Of a stretch of 64,000 bases of DNA, positions 11,720 through 24,006 are shown piece after piece (the first letter of the stretch is position 1; each line of letters opens with the position of its first letter). This DNA comes from Dipteris shenzhenensis (lineage: Eukaryota > Polypodiophyta > Polypodiopsida > Gleicheniales). The stretch lies in assembly GCA_047967505.1 (NCBI GenBank), contig CM106540.1; one strand, 5' to 3'. The notes beneath the pieces were generated by a model. The model saw nothing but the letters and a program-made list of their open reading frames with translations. It ran no database searches and was not told the DNA's origin. The translations under genes and the position numbers were made by a program.

Positions 11720-13849
11720 CCAGTAGCAAAAGTCTTCCACAATCATGTGTGCTACCAATATTCCAAATTGAACTATATGATCTTTATGTGGATATGATCG
11801 CGAAACTATTCCAAAGACGTTGATACAATGTGCTCCATGAATATGATGAAATTATTTGAGACACTATATTTATGCCAAGAACTGTACTTGTTCCATGGAT
11901 GACATAGTATGATCATGATGATGGATAGGGGAATTTTGTGAGAAAAATCATTGCCACTTCATGAGAATATGAAGGGTATCCATACACTTGGTAATATTAC
12001 TCTATCGTGATACAATTCAAACTTGATCCTAGGAGCTGATATCCAAAACTATGGGGAGATATCTAAGGCTCATTGGATAGTATTGAATACAGGTGAAAAT
12101 GGAGATGGAACGTTGTTAACTAGGCCACCTATTTTTATGGGGGAGTGGTGGCAAAATCATACAATCATGCATAGCCTCCCCATGTTATTCATACAATCAT
12201 GCATGGGCATGCCATTCTGGCTTCCAAGTTAGCAAATTAACATTAAACTTAGAATATATTGGAGTTACCATGACAAAAAATTGGAGAAGTCCACTACATC
12301 ATTACCATGACAAAATGTTGTTCATATGGAGAGATATGTGTGCTTACATGAATACTTTTGGGCATTTGGGAGCCCTGGCCATGAAATCACTACTCAAGTC
12401 GATACACCAATGCAGGTCAACCGTGCATGCTTGCATGAATACCCTTATGCAATAAGCCACGTGAATAATCAAGTCAACTAATGTATAGTCATCTTTGAAA
12501 AGCATACTTAATCATGACAAATGATAATTGACTATTGACTATAGAAGTGGAAATTCATATGACAAGTTGCTTTCATGATGACTGGCATTGACCTATACTA
12601 AGAATAATTGAGACTATCACTTTTGTACATGGGGTGCAACCATATTATTGTCTTGAGACCTTATTTCGATTATAGAATTTGCAAAGAGTGCGGGAAAATC
12701 GAATATATACTTTGAGAATGGTATTTATAAGAAAGGACCTTATATGAAGAAAACATTTTATAAGGCATGACTTAGGGCTGCCGATTGGCCATTTTTTTAT
12801 TGCATACCCTTTGCATAGTTATATGCATGTCGATTGATGCTTGCAAGTTCAGGCATAGAAAAGCCGACTGTGTCGGTCAACTTGAGCTATATATATGCGA
12901 TGCTTTATCTTGGAGATATACAAGGCCTTCTTTTTCTTGCTCTTTCTGATTCAAACACAAATGATCATCCCTTATCGGTGTGTCTCCTCTCTTCTCTTTG
13001 CCATTGCACATGACGTGAGTCATGACTCATGAGGTGCTTGCATATAGTACGGGAGCCGAATCTTTATGGTGGAACGTCACTATGGGCTGCTCCTTCCTTG
13101 ATTTGGAGGTTCTTCTCTTACGCTTATAGCACAAAGTAGCGCTATCTCTTGACATATCTATACATGATGCATACTTCATATCTCGCTATTATGCTGCTTC
13201 TTCAGATGATGCATGTTGTAACTCTTCTTATGGCTTTACTTGCTTTCTATCGTGGACTCCTCGAAAGATAAAGATATATGTAAGGATAAGACCTCATGCA
13301 AATCATTGATGATTAGGTTCATCTTCCATGCTCAATTTGATTGTATCATCTTTTCATGCTATTTTATCCATTACCCATTTATTCTTGTAAGGATGTTTGC
13401 CTATGCTTTTGATGGTAGGATCTTTTAGTGTAAGCTACGCATGCACAAAGATTTTCCTACTCAGTCTATGCTATTGATCTCCCATCTTATGCTACGCAAA
13501 GTCTTATTAAGTGGCCTCTGCGAGGTTACGTAGCCTAAGGCATCGCTTATTTGCTTAGCTGCTCTCTCAAATACCTTTCAAAGTCTACTGATGAAATAGG
13601 TATTAGGTCTACACTAAGGGATGGGCCAGAGAAAGATCATGATATTTGATCACAAAAAGGACATGACTGTCCATGATTTTGACTCTACATAGTTATTTTT
13701 GACTTATTTGGCGAGCCTGAATTTTTCTTGTGATCACTTTTCTTTTCATGTTCTATGCCTTGTCGCAACGCTTCAATCTTAGTACAAAAACATTATATCT
13801 ATGTGAGTAGAGGCCCTCCTTTACTCCTCGATTCTCTAAGACTGCCTTG
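11720..13849. other. intergenic, no gene recognised
   Basis: Several 60-75 codon frames exist (12023, 12270, 13240, 13755) without recognised motifs. A TATATATATG stretch at 12891-12900 could be TATA-like but has no supported gene downstream. Confidence 0.45.
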
Positions 13850-15000
13850 GTCCAACTGCATGCTGCCCAACAGACATAGGCATCTGGTTATCATGGTCGG
13901 AGAGTTGCCTTACCCATCACGGCAATGGCTTTTTTGGTGGTGTAACAACAGGTTGGTGACTTATACCTTCATCATCTGATATTTCCTCCTCCTTTATAGC
14001 TCCTGGGATATGTTCATAGTGAATTACCTCTTCGCTTGATGATAAAGTGGAAGAGCTCTTCTTTGCCTCCACTGCATGTGGCTACTCCCTGAACACCACA
14101 TCGCGGCTTGCTATGATCTTCTTTGCCTCTTGGTCATACAACTTATAGGCTTTCTTCTCATCACAATAGCCCAAAAACATACATTTGGTGCTTTTTGGTT
14201 GTAGTTTGTTTCTCTTTGTCTAGTACATGTGCATAGCATTCATACCCAAACGTTTTGAAATGGGAGACAGATGGCTTCTTACCGCTGTAAGCCTCATGTG
14301 GTGTTTTACCTTTGAACATACAGCACATTAGATAGTTTCTTAACATCTCCATTTATAGAAACAAATGAAATCATGCCTATACCCTTAACAGGGCATTTTG
14401 CATTATTACCAACCATCATAGTGATGGGTTCCTGTAGAGGATGCATGGAACAATATAGACCCTTTGCAGGTCGTGTGATGAGAGGCACCACTATCCAACA
14501 CCCATGAATCAGTGGTTGATGCTTCTTGGATTGAGGAACACTCTTCCTCAATGGCCAGAAATAGATCCAACTCTTCTTCTGCTGTGTTAGCTGTCTCTTT
14601 CCACTTATCTGTCTTTTTTAGGGTACCATTCTTTTCATCTGCTTTCTTGATCTGGCAATCTGCAATCACATGGCCCTTCTTCTTGTAGTAGAAGCATTCT
14701 CCCTGAAACTTCTTCTTGCCACCCTTCTTCTTTTTGTCACCACTAGTAGAGGACTCACCTTTGGTGGAGGAACCACCTTTGCCTTTCACAGTGGTAGAGA
14801 ACGTGGCATCCCCATTGCTGCCTCCATCTCGAGCATTAAGCCTCAATTCCTCCTCCATAAGTAAAGCACATAACTCCTCAAATGACAATGGTTGGGGTCT
14901 CACCTGAGTGTTAAGCGCTGTTACCAGTCCATCAAACCTTGGTGGACATATTCGGAGACATCGCCGAGCTAGCTCTTCGCTAGTCTTTTATATCCTAGCA
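13850..15000 (-). pseudogene. Ty1/copia gag-protease-integrase pseudogene with large internal deletion
   Basis: Reading leftwards, gag begins near 15000 (CPPRFDGLVTALNT, then LSFEELCALLMEEELRLN). It has a zinc knuckle CFYYKKKGHVIADC whose second Cys is Tyr, then protease with DSGASHHTT. A frameshift lies near 14480. At about 14320 the protease segment (KLSNVLY) joins directly to the integrase C-terminal segment (KGKTPHEAYSGKKPSVSHF), so the GAG-pre-integrase region and the DDE core are deleted. The hinge beyond (to about 13850) has TAG and TGA stops, and no reverse transcriptase follows. Gag resembles that of the element at 30.1-33.7 kb, so they are probably related families. Confidence 0.85.
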
Positions 15001-15780
15001 CTAGCTACTAGCTGGAAGATCTCTATTGGAAGATCTGATCTGGTGCAATGGACTGGGGAGGTCACCTCTTTATAGCTATGAGGGTGGTAGTCAGATCAAC
15101 GTAGTTGGTGGAATCGACCTAGTCAGTGAAGCCAACTAGTCAACCTAGTCGGTGGAACCGACTAGTCGTCCATGCAATATTTAAGGAATATTTCCTATAC
15201 TGTTGCCTCGAGGGCTCTTGCCCCTGAACCCCCACTAGGGGGGCCGCTGGCCCCCCTGGGATCCCCCAACTAGGGGCCAGCTGGCCCCTAGGCCCCAGCA
15301 AGAGTAAGGGGCTCCCACACAATCACCTTTCTACCAGCAACGGTCTCATTGATAGACCTCATCTGACATGCAAGTCAGGATCCATCCAACGTCCTGGGCT
15401 CACACATGGCTTCTCCTCATATGGGGCCCTTAGAACTTGAGCACCTTGGACCACTGGTGGTTACCAAGAGGGTGGGGCATTGAGCATATCTAACAGGTCA
15501 TGTGTGACGTGCTCTTTTCCTTTCTTTGGTATGAGACCTTGGTGGTTCATCTTGCTAGGGTGCTAATAAGGTGTTGCTCGTGTGTTGCCTTCTAGGTAGG
15601 CCAGTGGAGCTTATTCTTTGTCCTTTTTCCTCTAGACTTGCTTGGTTTGTGGCTGCCTTGGCTATGGTAGAGCCTTCAATGAGGAGGAAGTACGTTCTCG
15701 GGGAGTTAGGGGCAAGGGGGTCACTGCAACTAGTGGGGGTCACTGCAACTGGTAGGGTGCACTTCTCGTTTTGATCCTTA
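15001..15780. other. possible degraded LTR/leader, no gene
   Basis: Short inverted and direct motifs recur at 15080-15170 (TGGTGGAATCGACC, GGTGGAACCGACTAG). The position behind a copia gag start suggests leader or LTR, but no primer-binding site and no second LTR copy could be identified. Confidence 0.3.
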
Positions 15781-15789
15781 TGCCATAGA

Positions 15790-16125
15790 GGCACCATTGA
15801 TGACTAGTTAGGGTTGTATTTCTTTTGGGCCAGTCTATCTAGTATACTGTTCATGTAGAAGAACCATTCTCGACCCAAAATGACATGTTCATTGAGTGTG
15901 CTTATGGGTATTAATAGAAGCATCTCCCTATTCTATGGCTATTCATATTAATTTGATATCTACATCACCTATCGCATGCATACATTTACCGTTAATAGCT
16001 TGTATTCTAGCATGGTTGCATCTAAGGAGTACATCTGGTAGTTGTTACCATATTTCCTATGAGATGAAGTCGTGGCTTGCTCTTGAGTCCACCAACGCTA
16101 CTTCAAAATGTACACTTTGCCCATA
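15790..16125 (-). pseudogene. Ty3/gypsy-type aspartic protease remnant
   Basis: The minus strand reads VALVDSRASHDFIS, then QLPDVLLRCNHARIQAINGK and, after a frameshift near 15925, HVILGREWFFY. The first motif is the retropepsin active site normally written D-S-G; the Gly codon has become Arg (GGA to AGA). ILGREWF matches the second conserved protease motif. Several stops interrupt it. No neighbouring gag or reverse transcriptase is visible, so this is an isolated fragment. Confidence 0.7.
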
Positions 16126-16626
16126 AACATGTTCCTAAATTCATGCCCTTGATTTTTGGAGTTTCTATTCAAGATTTTTTGTGCATGCAGGGTGCTACAC
16201 TACTGATCTACCTACTCCATACAAATAACAATAAGAAAAAATAACTTTTGAAGGACAAATGGGGTATTTTGCAAAAAGTTATATTTTCCCCTTTTCAAAA
16301 CACTTTCAAAATAAATCCTAGAATCATTCCTTAGTGTTTTTGTTGGGATTTTCTATCACACCCCTTGGCAATCACCCGATCTACCTTTTTACAAACTTTA
16401 AACATTAAAAAACACCAAAATCACTTCAAACTCACTCTAAATGACTTCCAACACTCTCTTTCACTCACACCTTCCTATACACCAAAACTAATAGCTTTTC
16501 TCTATAATACTCACTGTTGGGAAATGGGGGGTAATGAGAGAAGAAAATGCAATGCAAAAGTGCACCTAGAACTCCCTCGCAATGGCACCCAAAATGTGGT
16601 CTCTGGTAGTAACTCATGTGTTGTGG
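16126..16626. other. intergenic, left flank of copia element
   Basis: No gene recognised. A 90-codon frame at 16365-16637 has no motif. The last six bases AGATCT (16627-16632) form the left target-site duplication candidate. Confidence 0.5.
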
Positions 16627-16632
16627 AGATCT

Positions 16633-16862
16633 ATTGAGAAACCATGCTCAACATCATGTGATTACATGTGCATAGCACTAAAACATATAGAGTGGTACAA
16701 AGGAAAGGGTTAGATGCCCTAACCCTAACCCTAACCCTAAATGGGTTTGTATATATTCTACATTTTCGACTAGTGTATAGTTAGTCATTTGTGGTGTGCT
16801 CTCTAGTTGTGCCCTCTCTCCTCATCTCCACTCTTCTCCTCTCCCCTCTTCATATTTTGTCA
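16633..16862 (+). repeat. 5' LTR of copia element with (CCCTAA)4
   Basis: It starts ATTGAGAAACC and ends TTTTGTCA immediately before the PBS. It contains four CCCTAA hexamers at 16717-16740 (the 3' LTR has three at 23855-23872) and a pyrimidine-rich tract of CTCTCC type near its 3' end. Confidence 0.9.
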
Positions 16863-16874
16863 TGGTATCAGAGC
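16863..16874 (+). other. primer-binding site (initiator Met-tRNA)
   Basis: TGGTATCAGAGC directly after the 5' LTR is complementary to the 3' end of plant initiator Met-tRNA and would prime minus-strand synthesis. Confidence 0.92.
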
Positions 16875-19248
16875 ACGGTTTTGCCTTCCACAGAGGCGCC
16901 ATCCTTCATGTGAGAGAGAGTGATTGACAGATTGAGACTGATTGAGTATTCTTTCACTTTCGTTGAGTGAGAGAAAATTTTCGGTCATTGAGAGAAAATC
17001 TCTGTCCATATTTCCATTCATTTCTTGAGTTCTTTGTGAGAAAGAGAGAGATTTCTTCATTCCATTGAGAGAATCTGAGAAGTTCTTCATGAGAAAGAGA
17101 GATATTTCTTCATTCCTACTCACTCTATGGTCCTCTGAGAGAGAGAGAGATATAGGGCTTGTGTGAGAGACCTTATCCACAAGCCAAAGGCTCTGTTAAC
17201 TACATGCTATAGATGGACTACCACCTGTGACCCAGCTACAGCAAGCAACAAAGCGTTATCTAAAAAGAAGAACGCTGACCACCATGACTACCTATTACAT
17301 AGTAGCATCAACGTCTATAGCAACTTCGACAAGCAACTAAGCATGCAGTAGCAGTGACCTAAGCCTCAAAGCCTCACCAAAATGGCCCTACAGCAGCATG
17401 CACAAGTGACCTAGCAATGCCTCTAGCTACGAACTACACAAGCAGTAAGGGTGACTAACTCCCTCGACCTTCTAGCCCTCAAAGCTATGTCTCAGCAACG
17501 CAACCCGACCCGTGGACCTACATATCCTCTAAGCCCTTCTACAACCGATGCCTTGAGTCAAGTCCTTGATTTACAGGTGGAGCTAGCCATTAGAGCTGAG
17601 TGGTTCTAAGTGGCTATTGGAGTCAGAAGCCTATCTCCTTCTTGGTGGAGAGGCGTTGAATCCAAGAAGGCTGATAGGCTATGGCAATCATCGCCCCTTG
17701 GTAAAAGGTCCTCAAAGCCAACTAAAAGTAGCGAGAGCCCGTGAAAGGAGTGTTGTTGGATGTCGGTTGTGGGAGCTAGGCTGGAAGCTATCAGTGGCAT
17801 AGGAGGATGTTGCTAGAGTAGTGGATGGAGTGCTCATTTATAGTGTCTGAGAGTTGCTGGGTGCTGCTTTGTTGGTGAAGGGTTGAGCATGGCTCACAGG
17901 CAAGCTTCAAGGCAGATACAACTGCCTCTACAGTGCTTCATAATAGCATCAACCAATGGGCTCATCAACCGGCCTCTCCAAAAGCCTTTAGGAAGATGCC
18001 TTCATCATTCCATCACAATGGCAAGCTAAGGAAAGATTCCGTCGCTCCACAAAGATTTTGTCAATAGATCTTATCCATAGGTCACCACACACGTGTGCTC
18101 AAAGAGCTGACATGTGGCAAGCTTATCTGCCACTCATCAACTCAGAAGGTGCCACATCAGCACCTCGAGCCCCAGGCCATGTCATCACTACTTGCCACAT
18201 TAGCTTGCCACATCACCTCTACCACATCAGTAGAGGATCATCATCCACATGGACTGCCATGTTGCCACCACTGACATCTCAACAGAGTAGTTAGTAGTAG
18301 TGAGCTACCACATCATCACTACCATGTGGCAGTCCCCTGTTAGGCACTCTTACTTCTTGCAAGGCACACACAAGACCTTGCATGAGACCACACCTACCAC
18401 ATCAGCACCATAGACACACCCCTTGCTAGGCACAGTCATTGCATATGTCTCACCCTACCACATCATCATTGAGGACATGTGCACTCCTTTTGCACCTCCA
18501 CCTAGATCAAGTCATATCTCTTGATCCAAGAAGAATTTGAGGGCGCTCCAAAGAGAAATCACTCGATTTTTTGTGCTCTATGCGCTTATTACATCACGCA
18601 CACATTTTGGTGTAATTATTACTCACTTTTGAGCCTCGCCAACAAATCCACTTCCTTCATGCACATCAGCCTCTACATAGATGCATTTGACCCAGCACAT
18701 AAAAAGAACCAAATAAAATAAATTATTTGTTGTTCTTTCATCAATCAACGGTTGGTATAGATCTAGATTAGAGTAAACTAGATCACCATAGAGGAGACGA
18801 TTTGAATTTCTCCACATTGCCAACCTAAGCCATGCCCAAAATTCTTGACTAGTTCCTACTCGGAGTCAGGCTATGCTCACATATAGTTTCACATCATCAC
18901 ATTACCTAAAACCTGACATTCATCACTACAATGTGAGGAGACTTCAGAGTGTTCAGAGGCATTGACAGATTGATCAGTCTAATAGATAGCATATGATTTA
19001 ATTTCACACACACATGCCATCATTGTAAAGCCTATTCAGCTATTTCATGGCATTGTGCACTTTATTATAGCCTTGTAAAGCCTCTTGGCTATTCCCAGCA
19101 TCATTTTCCATAAGCCTTGTAATTTAGATCGGATTATATATTATAGTTCTACCTTCACCGATAGTTCAAATTTCACTTGCCATAGTCAATGTTTTGTAGT
19201 TGATTCACATAGTGATTTTCACGACACTTTGAGTACATTTCTTGCACC
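16875..19248 (+). other. unusually long leader of copia element
   Basis: About 2.4 kb separates the PBS from the gag start. No domain is readable. 18050-18500 is rich in CCACATCA motifs. 18500-19100 shares layout and short matches (for example CCTCTTGGCTA) with 34.7-35.5 kb, suggesting related LTR or leader material, perhaps a nested old insertion. Confidence 0.5.
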
Positions 19249-22200
19249 ATGTCTACGACTAGCAACCTCAATCTGGAGGCATCTACTAAGTTATACAACT
19301 CCAATTACGGCACATGGAAATATCGAATGGAGACCATTCTTATACTTTAGGACAAATGGGAGTATGCTAATGGATCTACACCTAGACCATTGGATGATCC
19401 AGCCAGTAGTAGCTCTACTCCACCTATTGTCACAGCACCCGTAGCAAGATCTATAGTAGGATCTCTAGCTACACCAATAATTTTTGCACTTGTAGCAGAT
19501 CTTGCCATTGCCTGAGCACAGGCATAATGGGATAAGAAAGACAAGTATTCATATCATCTGATCAAGCAGAATGTGCAAGATGTCATGCTAGGACAACTCA
19601 ACACTGTCAAGACATCAAAAGAATCATGGGATATGTTTGCAACTCTCTACGAGTCCAAGAACACTTCCAGGATTCTCACACTGAGAAACCAAATCAACTA
19701 GATTTTTTGCAATAGTAGCAAATCCGATCATGCTTATGTACTCAGGAATCAGAGACTACAACAATTAACTCGCAGCAGCAAGAGAGACCATGAATCCAAC
19801 AAAAATGGTTCAAGTAATCCTGAATGGACTAGGAGAGGGATACAAGAATCTAGTCCAGAGTATTGCCATCCAATGCCAAATTCTGACACTAGAAGAACTT
19901 CATCCAGTCTTACTTGGTGAAGAGCTCAAGATGCAAGCCATTCATGCATGCAAAGGTCACTCTAATGATCAGGCATTCATAGCTTCAGACAGAAGTAGAG
20001 GCAGAGGCAGAGATAAAGGTAGATCATTCCAATGAAATCGTCATCATCAGTAACAAAATCATCATCAAGGTCAGAATTAGCATCATCCTCAGCAACATCA
20101 AAATCAGCAAAGAGGAAATCATTCCAACTGAGGAAGATTCCAAGGACAAGGGAATGCATCCACCAATATGTCAAATATCCAGTGCAACTACTGTCATAAG
20201 TTTGGACACTATGAAAGAGATTGCCACAAGAAGCAGTATGACCAAGGCAGGGCAATCTAGTAGCAATCGAGGAAATTTTCGTGGAAGAGGAAATCATCAT
20301 GGTGGACATTCTAGTCACATTCATTATGCAAATGAACATGGGAATATGTTTCTTGCAAATGAGGAAATGCAGAAGACTGATACAGTGTACCTAGACATTG
20401 ATTACAATTTAAAAGAGAATTTCAATTATCAAGTCGACCAAGCAGATCAAGATCCTTAGTACATCGACAGTGGTGCATCATCTCATATGAGAAATCATTA
20501 GGAATGGTTCATAGAGATGAAACCATTAGAAGGTCAGAAGAATGTCATTTACATGGTAGATAAGACATTGAAACTAGTTCAAGGGACATGCATTATCCCT
20601 ATGAACAATTTCAGAGGTACAAAAGAATAGGTGAAAGATATACTCTATGTTCCGAAGCTCAGCAAGAACCTCTTGTCAAATTAGTAGGTCAAGTGATAGA
20701 ACACAACTACCGAGTCATCTTTGATGGAGATGAATGCACTATCCGAGACAAATCTAGAAAACTTTAGCTAGTAGGAAAAGGAGTCAAGGAAGGACGCTTG
20801 TATAGAATGCTAGCTATAGTACCAGATTTGCATGCCATGTCAGCTCAACCACAATAGATGCCACTATATGCAAAATGGCACAAGAGATATGGACATGCCA
20901 ATTTCAAGAGCTTGATAGATCTCAGGAATCAGAATATGGCAATTGGGATTCCTAAGCTACAGTTTCTTGGAAAAGTTTACAAAGCATGCTACTTTGGGAA
21001 AAAAAAGTGAACCAACATTGGTAGAAGCACCTCTCGAGCACAAGGTATTCTTGATTTAACACATATAGATGTATGGGGTTATGCTCAGAGCCACAATATC
21101 AATGGTTCACTTTACTACTTGACTTTCATCGATGCCTACAGTAGATATTGTTGGGTCCACTTTCTAAAAGAGAAATATGAAGTCTTTTCCAAATTTCAAG
21201 AATTCAAAGCCATGGTAGAAAACTAGATAGGTAGAAAGATCAAAGTCATGAGATCAGATAGAGGAGGTGAATACATGTCTTCAACATTCATGAACTTTTG
21301 CAAAAGTCATGGCATTCGAAGACAATTCACTTGTGTAGATACTCCTCAATAGAATGCAAGAGCTGAAAGGAAGAATGGTACTTTAGCAGATAGTGCTAGA
21401 GTAATGCTTAGTCACAACAAACTATTTGCTTAATCGGCTTCCTACCAAATCGATATAGGGTATGACACCTTATGAAGCATTCACTGGATACAAGCCACAC
21501 ATTGGGCATCTCTGCATATTTGGTTGCATAGCATATGCCCACATACATGATGATCATTGCAGGAAAGGAAGAATGCAAGAGCTGAAAGGAAGAATGGTAC
21601 TTTAGCAGATAGTGCTAGAGCAATGCTTAGTCACAGCAAACTATTTGCTTAATCGGCTTCCTACCAAATCGATATAGGGTATGACACCTTATGAAGCATT
21701 CATTGGATACAAGCCACACATTGGGCATCTCTGCATATTTGGTTGCATAGCATATGCCCACATACATGATGATCATTGCAGGAAATTGGATGCGAAGTCA
21801 CGCAAATGCATCATGGTTGGCTATAGTGAAGAAAGCAAAGCATACAAGTTGCATGATCCCATCAACCGCAAGGTCATTATCTCCAGAGATGTAATATTCG
21901 ATGAGGAATCAGAATGGAAAACCTCAAATACACAAGAGATAGATGCACCGATTACCTATTCATCCATAGAAAAGGTTGATGAAGAAGAGCAAGAATCAGC
22001 AACTCACACAGTCTACTAGGGAAAGCAGACCACCAACCAGATTGACATATGCTCAGAAAGGCAAAGCAATTTAGGTTGAAACCACCAACTATGCCCTTAT
22101 GACTACCATCATGGCTACAGAAGGCCAGTGTACTTTGAAGATGCAGTAGACAAGCCAGAATGGCAAACTACTATGAATGAAGAAATGGATGCTTTGTACA

Positions 22201-23657
22201 AGAATAATCCTTGGGAATTATGTGATCTTCCACCAAGAAAGAAGGCCATAGCAAACAAATGGGTATACAAAGTGAAGTACAATCCAGATGGAAGTATTCA
22301 AAGATATAAACCTAGACTAGTTGCAAAGGGATTTGCATAGCAATATGGTCAGGACTATGATGAGAGTTATGCTCCAGTAGCAAAGATGGATTCCATATGG
22401 TTCTAGATATCACTAGCGACACTCAGCAGATGGAATGTGTATCAGCTCGATGTCAAGAATGCTTTTCTCAATGGTTACCTAGAAGAGGAAGTCTACATGC
22501 AACAACCATCCAGTTATGTTGAACCAGGAAGGGAGAATTAGGTTTGCCATCTTAAGGAGAGTCTCTACATCTTAAAGCAAGCACCCAAAAGTTGGTACAA
22601 CAGAATTGACAAGTATTTTGCTAATCTGGGATACATGAAATCCAATGCAGATCATACTCTCTACTACAAAGTTCAAGGGGAAGACATTACTATTGCACTT
22701 TTGTATGTAGATGATCTAATTGTGACCGGAAGCAAGGATAGCTTCATCAAGAAATTGAAAAAAGACTTATCTATAGAGTTCAACATAAAAGATCTTGGAC
22801 TATGCACTACTATCTTAGAATCCTTAGAATTGAGTTCTGGAGAGATTCAGATAGCACCTTTATGAGTCAGCTGAAATATGTTGATAGTCTCTTGAAGAAG
22901 TTTCATAGGGCAAATTGCAATATTGTAGCCACTCCCATGGAACAGAGTTTGAAACTTACTAAAGATTCAAAAAAGCCTACAGTCAATGATAGGTACTACA
23001 GGCACCTCATCAGATCTCTTATATATCTGACTATCACACGGCTAGCTGATTGTTATGTAGTAAGCTCACTAGCATGGTTTATGGCAAATCCAAAACAGTC
23101 TCACTAGAATGCAACCAAAAGAGTCTTGAGATACATCAAAGGTACAAGATAGTTTGGGATAGAATACAGAGAAAGTCATCCAAGGTTGCATGGATACTAT
23201 GATAGTGACTATGCTAGAGATCATGAGACTAGGAGATCCACACAGGGATATGCACTTTTCCTTGGTTAAGGTGCTATATTATGGTTGTTAAAAAAATAGC
23301 CAACTGTTTCTTTGTCTTTGATTTGAAGCAGGATATAGAGTACTCATTACAGGTGCATGTGAGGCTATATGGCTTAGAAGACTATTGTCAGAAATAGATT
23401 ACTTTGATGAATCAAAGCCAACAACAATATACTGTGATAACCAATCGGCTCAAGCGTTGGCCAAGAATCTAGTATATCACTCCAGGACAAAGCACATTGA
23501 TGTCAGAGAGCACTTCATCAGAGAAAGAGTGTTACTTGGTGACATCACACTGCACCATTGTGATAGCAAAGAGAATGTTGTAGACATCTTTAACAAACCA
23601 CTCAGTAAAGAGCTTTTCAAGAAAGACCAACAAGCTCTTGGTTTGATGCAGAGGTAG
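19249..23657 (+). pseudogene. copia gag-pol pseudogene (gag, protease, integrase, RT, RNase H)
   Basis: Gag starts at ATG 19249 (MSTTSNLNLEASTKLYNSNY) and carries a zinc knuckle CNYCHKFGHYERDC at about 20183. Protease has YIDSGASSHM. Integrase shows HKRYGHANF, THIDVWG, RSDRGGEYM and the Glu motif ARAERKNGTL. RT has WVYKVKYN, QLDVKNAFLNG and an intact active site LLYVDDLIVTG. RNase H has YCDNQSAQALAKN. It is broken by frameshifts (near 19780, 20250, 22800) and by some 25 stops, about three-quarters of them TAG at positions where Gln or Trp is expected. A small deletion removes integrase sequence near 21425, and a 219-bp tandem duplication covers the catalytic Glu region. Dead copy. Confidence 0.93.
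21353..21790 (+). repeat. 219-bp in-frame tandem duplication inside integrase
   Basis: 21353-21571 is repeated at 21572-21790 with about three differences over 214 aligned bases. The period is 73 codons, so the frame is kept. Both copies carry the same internal TAG. The copies are closer to each other than the two LTRs are, so the duplication followed insertion and decay. Confidence 0.93.
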
Positions 23658-23760
23658 GACATTCCCATTAAAGGGGTGTGATGGAATGTAATGCTCAGTC
23701 CTTCTTCAATTCCCCAGAATCATCATCTTGAGGGAAGGCCTACTTCATGATGTTGATCTT

Positions 23761-23770
23761 GAGGGAAGGT
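23761..23770 (+). other. polypurine tract of copia element
   Basis: GAGGGAAGGT lies immediately before the 3' LTR. A similar GAGGGAAGG occurs about 32 bases upstream. Confidence 0.75.
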
Positions 23771-24000
23771 ATTGAAAGAACATGCTCAACATCATGTGAT
23801 TACATGTGCATAGCACTAACACATATAGAGTGCTATAAAGGAAATGGTTAGATGCCCTAACCCTAACCCTAAATGGGTTTGTATATATTCTACATTTTCA
23901 ACTAAATCTAGTGTACAGTTAGTCATTTGTGGTGTGCTCTCTAGTTGTGCCCTCTCTTTTCATCTCCACTCTTCTCCTCTCCCCTCTTCATATTTTGTCA
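23771..24000 (+). repeat. 3' LTR of copia element
   Basis: Partner of 16633-16862. It ends TTTTGTCA and is followed by the target duplication AGATCT. Confidence 0.92.
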
Positions 24001-24006
24001 AGATCT

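Larger units (their letters stand above)
16627..24006 (+). mobile_element. complete, inactive Ty1/copia element with LTRs and target-site duplication
   Basis: A 230-bp LTR at 16633-16862 and its partner at 23771-24000 have the same length. They differ at about 11 aligned positions plus two compensating 6-bp indels, so the insertion is not recent. AGATCT flanks the element on both sides (16627-16632, 24001-24006). The order LTR, PBS, leader, gag, protease, integrase, RT, RNase H, PPT, LTR is the copia order. The element spans 7,368 bp between target duplications. Confidence 0.92.

Noticed and set aside
16717-16740. Interstitial telomere or chromosome-end fusion
   Set aside because: Only four hexamers, located inside an LTR and present also in the partner LTR.
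19249-23657. A genetic code in which TAG is read as Gln
   Set aside because: TAG also replaces conserved Trp codons, frameshifts are present, and the receptor exons and the short zinc-knuckle frame behave normally with TGA as a stop.
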